A DNA stretch of 52,760 bases, taken from positions 1 to 52,760 of the forward strand of contig JALKBU010000270.1 of the NCBI GenBank assembly GCA_023091735.1, read 5' to 3'. The position numbers and the translations under genes are program-made. This stretch comes from Trichomonas tenax. Taxonomy: Eukaryota; Parabasalia; Trichomonadida; Trichomonadidae. Shown in pieces: positions 25,779-35,004 of the stretch (its first letter is position 1; every line of letters starts with the position of its first letter). Below the pieces are notes generated by a model. The model was not told the DNA's origin and searched no databases. It saw only the letters and a program-made list of their open reading frames with translations.

Positions 25779-27605
25779 TTAATCGAAATTCCCTGTCGCT
25801 GAGTCAGTGAACAGACTCTCAAAGTTGAAGACGTACTTTGGCTTTGGTTTCTCCTTTCTCAGCTCGTCGTAGGGAACCAATGGGCCGAGGTCATCCAGTT
25901 TCATTCGCGCCGGAAGCTGAAGGGGATTGCACCTCTGCGCAATGCCTCTGAGAAGAGGGGATGGGATAATTCTCTTTCGCTCTATGCCCGAAATAAGAGC
26001 TTTAGCGGTGGTGATGAAGCCCAATATTTCTGTGAAAGCAGTGGTGAAGTTGCTCGAGAGGCAATCAAACGCTTTCTGGATCTCTTTGATGTGGTTGATC
26101 AGAACGTCGAGCTTCACATCTGTGTACTCGTCCGCTGCATCGATAACTAAGTTGAATATCATGACATCGAACTGGTGGCAGCAGTCAATGACGACTCCTT
26201 GAACAATCACTTCGGGAATGTTGAATGACTTCGAGAGCTGCGAGAAGATTCGGATTTGCTGAGTGACATTCGATAAGGTCTCCCTGTCCAGTGCGTCAAA
26301 ACCATCTCCCATTATAGCAAGGACGAGCTGCGACATAAGTGTCGTTGTTAGGAAGGAAACAATCTGGTTGATGATTTGGGCAATGTGATCGAGAACAATT
26401 TGGTGTGTTTGCGTGCAATCAGCACAGGCATCTGATAGAAGAAGGCCGTAGTTGATGGCCGTTGCAAAAATACCGAAAATCGATGGAATAGAGTGATTCT
26501 TTGATAATGCAAAATTAATTGAATCATAAAACGGCTTGTGAATATACTCAAAGACTTCTGAAGTGATAAATGGACTGTCCACAATGCAAAAATCAAGAAT
26601 TGTCTGTATTAATTCTTTGGAATAATCATTTTGACGCGATGATGGGGTAACAAGCCAGTTGAAACACTGATTAGCAAATGATATTATGCACTGATCGTAT
26701 TGTATCTTTCCAAGAAGCGCTTTTTGCGAATTAATCAAAGCTAATTGCTTTGCATCAGCAGTTTCAAGGAAGGCAATAGAAGGAGTTGGCTGTTCTGAAG
26801 CAGCTGCTTCTTTGTTTTCGATAACTTTTGCTTCGTCTTGTTCTTTCTGCTTTTTGACGAAATCTTTGATTTTATTGCGTCTCGTTGATGCAACAGGCTT
26901 CTTCTCATGCACTCTTGATGACTTTGCCTTTTTAATTGCCGCTTCCTTTGTGTATGCTGATAACGAAATTGTTTCTGTTGGTCCTGTCACATTTGTGATG
27001 TCTATTGCATTGGCAAACACCATTGTCTGCGTGGTGGATTCTGTCGGCGCTGCTGTTTCATCCGTTTCTGGGACAGTTGAAGAAAGAGATTCAATTTCTT
27101 CGATTATTGGCTGAACTGTTCGAATTGTAACGAAGCTAAAATAAGATTGAGGTTTTCCGTTCGGAAATTCGTCGATTGGGAGAACGCAAAGGCGAAATTG
27201 AAGTGTTGCTTTGCCGAATTTAACTGTATCGAAAGTTGATTGCTGCCGAGCTGTATTTCTTGGGTCAGCGAGGTTTGCAATATCCATTCTTGACTTTGAT
27301 ATTGTATTCTGCCCCTGATTCTTGTCTAAAGAAAGAACTTCGATATCCAAAATTTTCTTTTCGAGTCCTTTTCCCTCCTTCTGGTACATAGTGACGGAAA
27401 TTATGAATTCGCAGTCAAACTGCGCCACAAAGTTGGCATCGAGCATTGAATAATTTGTTTCTGATTTGAATGCGACTCTCTCGAAGACGCCGCTCTTCCT
27501 AACGCGCGAAACCCTTACGAAAACTGGGTACTTTATGTCTTTCTCGAACTTTATGCTCTCTATGTGAAGGATGCAGTAACACTTTAGAGAGTGAAGTTTT
27601 CCCAT
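25779..27605 (-). CDS. NT-C2 domain protein with C-terminal helical (dilute-like) region
   Basis: 608 residues from the ATG at 27603-27605 (MGKLHSLKCYCILHIESIKF). The frame is open 48 codons further upstream, but that part is not domain-like, and an Inr-like TCAACA lies just before the chosen ATG. Residues ~1-170 fit the N-terminal C2 (NT-C2/EEIG1-EHBP1) domain: YPVFVRVSRVRKSGVFERVA and KATLQFRLCVL. A Ser/Thr/Lys-rich linker (~190-290) follows. Then an all-helical region from ~300 to 590 (LINSQKALLGKIQYDQCIIS; VVIDCCHQFDVMIFNLVIDA) resembles a dilute (DIL) cargo-binding domain. That combination suggests a membrane/cytoskeleton adaptor. The NT-C2 call is moderate; the DIL call is weak. Confidence 0.7.
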   Translation of the reverse strand: MGKLHSLKCYCILHIESIKFEKDIKYPVFVRVSRVRKSGVFERVAFKSETNYSMLDANFVAQFDCEFIISVTMYQKEGKGLEKKILDIEVLSLDKNQGQNTISKSRMDIANLADPRNTARQQSTFDTVKFGKATLQFRLCVLPIDEFPNGKPQSYFSFVTIRTVQPIIEEIESLSSTVPETDETAAPTESTTQTMVFANAIDITNVTGPTETISLSAYTKEAAIKKAKSSRVHEKKPVASTRRNKIKDFVKKQKEQDEAKVIENKEAAASEQPTPSIAFLETADAKQLALINSQKALLGKIQYDQCIISFANQCFNWLVTPSSRQNDYSKELIQTILDFCIVDSPFITSEVFEYIHKPFYDSINFALSKNHSIPSIFGIFATAINYGLLLSDACADCTQTHQIVLDHIAQIINQIVSFLTTTLMSQLVLAIMGDGFDALDRETLSNVTQQIRIFSQLSKSFNIPEVIVQGVVIDCCHQFDVMIFNLVIDAADEYTDVKLDVLINHIKEIQKAFDCLSSNFTTAFTEILGFITTAKALISGIERKRIIPSPLLRGIAQRCNPLQLPARMKLDDLGPLVPYDELRKEKPKPKYVFNFESLFTDSATGNFD

Positions 27606-27860
27606 TGTTGAATTTTGCCAATTTTTAAACAAACTTACGAATTGGAGCATATGCAGCACCTTAAATAAGGTATAATTTATAAATTTTATCTTAGTACCAC
27701 ACGTTAATGTGCACATCATCCATACACACATGGTGGTGAAGAATTGCAATTGCTACATCAATAGGTTGGAGCTCAAGTTGTATTGAGATGATACGTCATA
27801 TATTTAAAAACCCGGCATTTTTATGTAGGAGATCATTTGTTCTGAATTCGAGGAAAATGC

Positions 27861-29088
27861 ATGGTTTGTAAATCATCGGGTGCGTTCTTTAGCAACCAAG
27901 ACTCTCACAGCACTCACGCATCAAGCAGCAAATTATCTGTTACAAATGGACAGAGTTATTATGTATCACAATGTAATTTTCAAAACTTAAATTGCCCACT
28001 TTTCTTTTTTAACACTATTTCAACAACGAAGCTATTAGCCGAAGAAAGCACATTCAAAAGCAATACCGGAACAAGCAGATATTATTGGGATGGATCTATG
28101 CATTTTGGGTATAACGGGCATTGCGTGCAACATAAAAACATTTATTCCAAATCAAAATAATTAAATGATGATTTTATGAACTGCTTTCATTCAATATTCA
28201 AGCAATAATTTCGAATCTAAAAACTATGTGATGCTCACAAGCATTGATTCATGTGGATCAAGTTTAAGCTTAAATTCATGGACAAATTATATCATCATAT
28301 ATCAACATGACGAATCAAAGTTATGTCAATTTTACAATCATACTAAGGAACAAAGAGTCCAGTGGTAGCATGTTTGATTGTAATGCTGCTGCTGAGTCAA
28401 TAAAAGTTTCAGCTTCATTTATAACTCTTATCGAAAACTCAAACATTCAAGCTGGAAATTGCATTCAATATTAGAATGTTATTAAAATTAAATGCTCCAT
28501 CATATTAATGAACTCAATTACCACATCATTTTGCTATTCAGGCGGTAGTATTCTAGAGGTAGTTAAATAGCTATTTTGACCAAAACACAACTTCAGGAAG
28601 AGTAGTTTTTTAATATGATATTAAAATATATGATAACGATGAGTGCTCTATTGTCAAAATGATCAATAATAATGAGCTGTGCTTACTTCATGCCGATGAG
28701 TCAATTAATAAATTTTATCTGAAAGGAGTGAGAAACCTTTTTGCATTCCCAAATAAACTATTTTCATTATAGACCAAACCAAAACTCGAACAATATGAAG
28801 AGCGCATGAAATAATTGACCTTGACGCATCATTCGAAGAACTGATGATCACAGTTCAATACTTTATCCATTTGGTGCGCAAATAGCAAAATCTTTTTCAT
28901 CAGTTCCATGCGGCCCCTTGTGCTTTTGAAGAGAGAGAGATTGCGCTAGATTTAATATGAAGAATGGTCCTCTTTCCATTGTAAACAATTGCGATCCCCA
29001 AAATATTGCAAGATTTGGAAAGCATGCTTCACTATACGTTATAATAAAACAACATCCGTTTATTAATACAGGTACAATGGAAACATAG
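27861..29088 (+). pseudogene. decayed Pmp-like surface-protein gene
   Basis: Coding remnants follow one another on the plus strand in shifting frames. First VTNGQSYYVSQCNFQNLNCP and LLAEESTFKSNTGTSRYYWD (to 28160). Then a stretch from 28190 (SSNNFESKNYVMLTSIDSCG), then NQSYVNFTIILRNKESSGSM (about 28310-28472). Then MNSITTSFCYSGGSILEV near 28510, NNELCLLHADESINKFYL near 28670-28770, and MKNGPLSIVNNCDPQNIARF at 28957-29088. The Asn/Cys/Ser-rich, short-repeat character matches the Pmp-like genes in this window. At least five frame breaks show a long-dead gene. It ends ~30 bases from the Rab stop codon on the other strand. Confidence 0.65.
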
Positions 29089-29118
29089 TAATATATATTA
29101 ATAATTATAGACAACACA

Positions 29119-29697
29119 TTAACAGCAATTGTTCTCTTTTTCGACAACAATAAGCTCATTTTTCTGTTGATTGTTAGTGACAATCGTAATTGACTTATTA
29201 TATCCAGATTTCGCCGCGTGATAGAATAATTCTTTGATTCCATCCCCAGATTTTGCCGAAACGAGGAACACGTCCTCATATTCAGCTCTAACTGGGTCCA
29301 GAATGGAGTCAGCTCCGTCCATATGAACATCCATTTTGTTTATAGCGATGATAAAGTTTGGTGCTTTGTTTGTCTCGTTCAGCATGTTGATCCACTTCTG
29401 TATGTTCAGGATCGACAGATGATCTGTAATAGAAGCAACAACAATCACAACATCCGAATCACGCGTGTAGAGAGGAGCAAGAGATTGATACTTTTCCTGC
29501 CCGGCTGTGTCCCACAGGCACATCTCCACATCAATATTGTCGACCTTTTCATGAGCGATGAGATGCGAAGTTCCAATTGTGGGCATAACCGCGTAATCAA
29601 ACGTGCCGTATATCTCCTTGTGCGCGATCGATGTCTTGCCAACGCCGGAGTCCCCGATCAGGGAGACTTTAATGCGCTGCCCTTTGCCGTCGGTCAT
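29119..29697 (-). CDS. Rab-family small GTPase
   Basis: 192 residues from the ATG at 29695-29697 (MTDGKGQRIKVSLIGDSGVG); upstream codons in frame lack an ATG. All GTPase motifs are present: P-loop GDSGVGKTS, switch I Thr in PTIGTSH, WDTAGQEKYQSLAPLYTRDS, NKMD, and SAKSG. The C-terminus ends NNCC, a double-cysteine geranylgeranylation signal. It therefore cycles on membranes as a vesicle-traffic switch. The effector region is unusual (SHLIAHEKVDNIDVEMCLWD), as in lineage-specific trichomonad Rabs; no subfamily is assigned. GTC-AAATTTTTC just before the ATG may be a weak Inr. It is an intact gene flanked on both sides by pseudogenes. Confidence 0.92.
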   Translation of the reverse strand: MTDGKGQRIKVSLIGDSGVGKTSIAHKEIYGTFDYAVMPTIGTSHLIAHEKVDNIDVEMCLWDTAGQEKYQSLAPLYTRDSDVVIVVASITDHLSILNIQKWINMLNETNKAPNFIIAINKMDVHMDGADSILDPVRAEYEDVFLVSAKSGDGIKELFYHAAKSGYNKSITIVTNNQQKNELIVVEKENNCC

Positions 29698-29812
29698 GAA
29701 AAATTTGACTGACAAATGCTGCGTAAGGATATTTTGATACTTTACTTGGCATTTTAACTTTTTTTACTTTCTATTTTCCATCCATGGATAGAAGTCCTAA
29801 CGTCAGAAGGTT

Positions 29813-29854
29813 AAATATTAAGATTAATATCTCAATTTCGTAATCTTAATATTT
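29813..29854. repeat. 14-bp inverted repeat in intergenic DNA
   Basis: AAATATTAAGATTA (29813-29826) and TAATCTTAATATTT (29841-29854) are perfect reverse complements with a 14-base loop. It lies about 115 bases upstream of the Rab start, possibly in its promoter, or it may be a small relic of insertion. Confidence 0.7.
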
Positions 29855-30122
29855 AATTTTGATTTCTCTAAACGAAAGAATACATTTTTTAGTTGGCAAT
29901 CGAATACGCCAAACTGTTAGAGATATGCCGAATTCTAAATCGCGCTAAATATGTATCAGATCATATTGCTATAACCATTACAAAGATCAACTATACCGAT
30001 TCAAGAATTTCTATACAGAATGCTGCAGCACAACATTGCGGTAGTAATTAATGCACAAAGGAGACAGTTAATGAATCGCCAATACAGAATCACCAGTTAA
30101 TGAACCACTTATCGAAGAATCA

Positions 30123-30548
30123 ATGACAGAGTTATCAACAGCGCAAAGTGAAACACACTCCAACCCGAATATTATCATCGTCAACGGTAATATCAACAGT
30201 GAGTTTGCCAAAGCAGAGGAAGGCAATGTGGTGAACAGAATATCCGAGATTGAGAAAAAGAGATATTGGATTTACATCATTACTGGAAGTGCTGGTTTGC
30301 TTGCAATTATTATCGCTCTTGTAATTTGCAAAATTGTACATTCAAAAGCGAGCGATTAGGATTCAGAGGATGCTCAAGAAGTTCCTGAGGAAACAATCAT
30401 TACAAATATGGATGAGATCACAGCAACAATCGAGTATACAAATCCGCTTTTCACAACTTCAGCAGTTGTTGACGATCCTTTCGCAGATGATTTCAGCGAA
30501 GAAGATAATTCATTAAACATCTTCACACAATTTGTAAATGAGAATTAA
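30123..30548 (+). pseudogene. Pmp-like surface-protein C-terminus (membrane helix and tail) with in-frame stop
   Basis: A frame opens with MTELSTAQSETHSN, has a transmembrane helix (WIYIITGSAGLLAIIIALVI) and meets a TAG at 30357-30359. The same frame then continues for 62 codons as a well-formed acidic tail (DSEDAQEVPEETIITNMDE; IEYTNPLFTTSAVVDDPFAD) to a TAA at 30546-30548. The tail is strikingly like that of the gene ending at 36496 (YENPLFTT...DDPF). The ectodomain is missing; upstream only scraps such as TESPVNEPLIEES survive. A recent nonsense mutation after loss of the ectodomain is the simplest reading. Confidence 0.7.
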
Positions 30549-30574
30549 AACATTGATTTTAATTTGCGAATTTT

Positions 30575-32503
30575 CTAGCTAATATAAATATCACCCTTGT
30601 TAACAGCCAAGAATATATTATCATCGCCACGGATCATAAGTTGGCCATTATATGCGCTCATATCTTCGGTTATTGTGATATCATAAGATCCATTGTTTGG
30701 AATTCTATTTGCTACAACTTTGTTAAACGTTCTCTTGTTTGTAGAAAAGAAAATAGAAACAGTTGGAGTCGAAATTAGTTCGACATTTGTGTTTGCAACA
30801 TTCCATGTGATTGTGACTTTGTCGCCAATGGTGAATTGAGATGATTCGTTAAGGCATGTGAATTCGAACGGGCCATCATTGGTGACATTAATATACATGA
30901 AAGTATAAACTGCGTTGCAATACTCGCCATTGAAAATCAGGCGGTCAGGGACAACAAAAGCATATCTGAATGATCTCGGGACACTTGTAACTGTTTCCCA
31001 TTCATAATAAGCTGCGGGCTTTGAATGAACAAGTTCTCCATTGATAATGGACTCCATACGTGGAATGTACCTGAAGCTGTCTCTTGAAGGAGGATATACT
31101 CTATTCAGAGGACCAGAATCTATATCAGGACCATAGTTTGGCACCTGAACAAGATTTATCATTGAGTCAGCTGCTCCCAAGTATAGAAAAGCGTGTCGTT
31201 TTCCGGATCGGTTGCATTTCCTTCCAATACATATGCAGTTAATTTTGGAATGAAGTAATGCTGCCTATGGAATTGCTCAATCACTGGGCTTTATTAGGGA
31301 AGTACTCAGTCTCAAACCAGCTGCAAACGTTCAAATTTCGCCTCATGCTACCAATTGCAATGTGCATGAAAAGTCATACGCAGGAATCATTCCATAGCTC
31401 ATGATTGCCGATCCGTTTCCAGGCTCAATAGCATCTTTCTCTCTGTTCCATGTGTACGTGAAAGTATGGCGCGCGCCAAGCAAGTGGCCAACTTCGTGTG
31501 CGAAAACATTTTCGAACACGCCCCGAACTTTGAAGTCGTCTCTCGATTCTCCGCGAACTCTCATGAAAAGCTCTTTCTCAGTGAGCGAGTCGAGATAGGC
31601 AAGGCCGCTCTTCACATCGAGCATGAAGAAGTGCCCAATGTCAACATTTTCAGCTCCAATCAATCTATCGATCAAGTTTACGAAGTTATTCAATGTTGCC
31701 TTAGTTTCGATTGGAGTGGTTCTGGCGTTGTGGATGGCGTCACTTTCTTCTTGCGTCAAGCAAACAAAAGATGGATCAAATTGCAACTCGAATCTTGTTG
31801 CAAGTTCAGGCATGTAAATGCTGTTGAGGATCTGCATGTATATGTACGTTTTTTTACAGAATCATCGCCATTTAGAATATGAGAATTTTTTGCGCCCTTC
31901 AGTGAGAAGTGGGTCTGCGCGACGCCGACCAAAGGGAAAACCGCGATTCTGATGACGTATATGTTGTGTCTCGAAATGCTGTCAGGAATAAATTCTGCAA
32001 TTGGAGTTTGGGATTTTCGCGTTGTATCGAGCAATTGCCTGAAGTTTGGCTGCGTTTCCTGCAATTTTTGAGTATTTGTATGCTGCCGGGTCAAATAATT
32101 CATATTTTGTAAAACTTTGGTACATTCTGATGAAATAGGAAGTGTCATCGACAAATGCCTGCGCTTCGAGCATCCTGTCGACTCATACGAAGATAATTTT
32201 GTTATTGAAGTCTGACACTTGATGTGCTTTGAACGTGTACGAGTTAGGCCACTTTTTCCTCGTGTGATCGCCGACAGACTTCATTGGGGACACTTTGAAG
32301 CTCCTCAGTACCGTCTTGAACCGCATCTTGATGACCTGAGGTTCTCTAGTTCTGTGAATCTGCATTAAAACTTTGTCCATCGCGTCCCTGTCGAAGTCGT
32401 AGAGCGTCCTTTGGCCATTGGACGAAAACGTCGAAATATCAGCCGCTGCTGAAAGAGTGAAAAGAAAGGAAATTAATCCGTAACAAAAGTGCGAATCTGA
32501 CAT
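30575..32503 (-). pseudogene. bacterial-type secreted metalloprotease (M12B reprolysin-like), frameshifted
   Basis: It starts at an ATG with a signal peptide (FCYGLISFLFTLSAAADIS). It continues through frame changes: to about 32185 in one frame, then 32173-31982 and 32154-31756 in two overlapping frames. Then the catalytic part at 31837-31343 has the zinc site HEVGHLLGARH and Met-turn AIMSYG. After another shift come PKLTAYVLEGNATDPENDTL and FYTWEQ near 31230-31165. Then 31180-30575 carries GPLNRVYPPSRDSFRYIPRM through KVTITWNVANTNVELISTP to IRGDDNIFLAVNKGDIYIS. This domain order is that of large secreted metalloproteases of Bacteroidetes and relatives, so lateral acquisition is likely. At least four frameshifts; the zinc site itself is intact. 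Confidence 0.8.
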
Positions 32504-32523
32504 GTAAATTTTGAAATTTTAAC

Positions 32524-32655
32524 ATGTTTTTGCCACAGTTTCCCCAGTTATTTTACGAATTGCTCCGATTTTTAGCCAAAAAAGTTGTTGCGAAGGCAAT
32601 CGCTAATTCTCCAGGCCATTCTCTGCGGCGCATCTACAGTTGTATCTCTCAATAA
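32524..32655 (+). CDS. short open frame, 43 aa
   Basis: An ATG just beyond the metalloprotease start, on the opposite strand, encodes MFLPQFPQLFYELLRFLAKK and VVAKAIANSPGHSLRRIYSC before TAA. The residues are protein-like and the base composition is less AT-rich than the surroundings. It could be a small gene or the first part of a decayed one. No family is recognised. Confidence 0.3.
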   Translation: MFLPQFPQLFYELLRFLAKKVVAKAIANSPGHSLRRIYSCISQ

Positions 32656-34458
32656 AGTGAGGATAATTTATTGAAATATTCCCTGATTTAAGATTTTGAC
32701 AAGTAAAATAAAATCATTGACAAATTCTAATTGAAAATTCTGCCATTTTGATTTTTGGTTTTCATGAAGTGATTTCACTACACTCATCACAGATACCTCT
32801 ATTGAATCGTTTAAAATAACATTCGGGCTCAAAAATCGAATTTTTATATAAATTTCGAATCTGACTTTGTTTGATTAACAGAATCATAAAACATTTAACA
32901 TATCAGATGGTGAAGAGCTCTTCATCAAACACTGAAATCATTGTAGTTTTATGAATTGTTAATCAATACATTTTGCTTGCGAAAGGAATCTTTTCAATAG
33001 AAACCCAAATACTACACTGAGAGTTTATGATTTATGGATTGATCGATTTTGTGAAATGAGATTTTTATGAGAGATAATCGATCATGTAGTGTTTCATAAA
33101 TCATAAATGATTTATTGAAAAGAACTCTAATTATAAGTGATAATCGATCATGTATTATCTGAATGCTTGGATCAACTGTTGCTGGAAGTGCCAAAAGTAG
33201 GCACTAATTATGTTTCAAGAATCTTTACCTGGAATGCAACTTTATTTATGAACGGAAATAATGGTTGATATCATAATCATTTTGCTCATGGCCAGCAAAA
33301 ACAATCTCGAAACAATTGCCAATTCTAGCATGCCAATGATTTGATTCTAAATTTAGGATTGAAATATACATATCTGGCATAATATCAATCTCTAAATTGC
33401 TGCCAAAAATAATATTTTTAATATACTTACTGATGAGAATGAATCTACATGGACTAAATATGAGTTTGGGAAATACAAACTTGCCATACCTGTATTAGAA
33501 AATGCAGATATGAATATCTCTCTTAGGTTTGAAGGATGTGGAATACTTAATAAACTAAAATAAAATTCGAATGCATAGAGGTATTTTGATCGAATCAAGC
33601 TCTATTTCTTCAAAAACTCCTTCAAAAATCTGAATAAATGAGTCAGAAATGCCTAAAGATGTAATATATGTTGTAGAAAAAACATACATTTATTAATGCC
33701 ATTATGAAGAATGAAAATACTTGATTGAAACTTCTTTATTACGCATTACAATTTTTCCAATATCAACGGACTCAACAGCTTTACAGGATGAATGCAAACC
33801 AAGAGGAACATTAAGAGATTCAGTGATCAAAATCAGAAATAATTTTGATAATTAAGTTCAGGAGAATGACGAAAAATCACTTTTTTTCCCAATTTCTAAT
33901 GCATTAGGAATTGTCAAAGATATTATCTGTGATGAATATGTTTCTTTGTAGATGTGCTGAATGATTTAGTTATCTTTTGTGATTTTGCAAAAATTTTTAA
34001 GAATATTGACAATAAACACAGAAATCAAGCAGTTCGAATAATGCCAATGCCTATATGTATCATTGCAAGTATTATGCTGCATTGTTTCTAATCATATTCA
34101 TGATATTATTATAATTACCAAATTTCATATTAAATCGAGCTATAAACCTTAGAACATATCATAGGCAATGTGTTTATCAATGAAATACTTCGTAAAATTG
34201 ATTACACTGAAATATAATACCTGATCAGCAAATGAACGTATTTCAAATAGTGTTAACTCGTAATTTATGGTGCAGAAATCAACTTCTATGACTAAAATAA
34301 GGAATTAACAAACTTCCACACACTTTGATAGGTTATGATACAATTTTTCGATACAATCGACTACATATGTATTTCTCATCTCACAAATTCTCTATAAGTT
34401 CTATTATAGAATGTTGCATAAAAATGGTCCACCTGTATAAAATGTTCGAAATAATGTA
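32656..34458. other. 1.8-kb gene-poor stretch with coding scraps
   Basis: No intact gene. Two GATAATCGATCATGTA repeats (near 33077 and 33139) lie in an AT-rich part with several short inverted runs. Scraps of plausible protein occur on the plus strand at 33396-33563 (listed) and near 33740-33850 (LRITIFPISTDSTALQDECK). It is probably the wreck of further Pmp-like genes leading to the one at 35005. Confidence 0.5.
33396..33563 (+). pseudogene. coding remnant, surface-protein-like
   Basis: One frame reads NILTDENESTWTKYEFGKYK, then LAIPVLENADMNISLRFEGC and GILNKLK to a TAA. There is no start codon and no continuation on either side. The composition resembles extracellular parts of the Pmp-like genes nearby; the assignment is tentative. 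Confidence 0.4.
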
Positions 34459-34798
34459 GGGTATAATAAAGAGTTACGAAAAGAAACATGCTTACATGGC
34501 AGTTATAAATATGTTTTGACATGTAAAGTATGCCATTTTAACAAAGGGTGTTCTATTAAGCTTGATAGACTCTCTAACAAGCTTAATAGACGCTTTAACA
34601 AGCTTGATATGAACTATAACAAGCTTGAATTGATCTATACCAAGCTTGATAGATTCTCTAATAAGATTTGCAGATGCTATAACAAGTTTGATTGAACTTT
34701 ATAAATACAGATTCTGATTAGCTAACCAATTTTACATGTCAAAATGAAATGCATTTGCCATGTAAACATATCACTTTTCATATCTCTTTATTATACCC
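34459..34798. mobile_element. 340-bp MITE-like element with long terminal inverted repeats
   Basis: The left end (GGGTATAATAAAGAGTTACG through TTACATGGCA to TTTTGACATGTAAA) is matched by the reverse complement of the right end over about 68 bases. There are roughly ten differences. The centre is a seven-copy 21-bp tandem repeat. No transposase. TA precedes the left end and AA follows the right, so a TA target site is possible but not proven. Confidence 0.7.
34558..34704 (+). repeat. seven-copy 21-bp tandem repeat
   Basis: Units of AAGCTTGATAGACTCTCTAAC type follow without gaps from 34558, with copies 6 and 7 most diverged. Translated, each unit is one heptad of KLDRLSN style, and the frame stays open until a TGA in the last copy. 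It fills the centre of the MITE-like element. Confidence 0.85.
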
Positions 34799-35004
34799 AA
34801 CACAACTTATTAATGTGTGATTGAAAAATAAAATATTTTAAATGAATCATGGAAATTGAAAGATATTTTAATATGTGAAATAATATCATTCTTTAAAGTG
34901 TGTTAAGTACGTGAAATCACTGAGAACTGGAATTATGATGCGATTCAACGACACAATTTGAATATCATTGAAATCAACAGAAGATCAAACACAAAGTTAA
35001 AGCA
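34799..35004. other. AT-rich spacer before the Pmp-like pseudogene
   Basis: About 200 bases without a frame. No convincing Inr is visible immediately before the ATG at 35005. Confidence 0.4.

Noticed and set aside
28863..29330. 155-residue minus-strand frame overlapping the Rab gene
   Set aside because: It is an alternate frame of the Rab coding sequence and its flank.
34558..34704. CRISPR array
   Set aside because: Units are contiguous 21-bp tandem repeats without spacers, inside an inverted-repeat element, in a eukaryotic genome.
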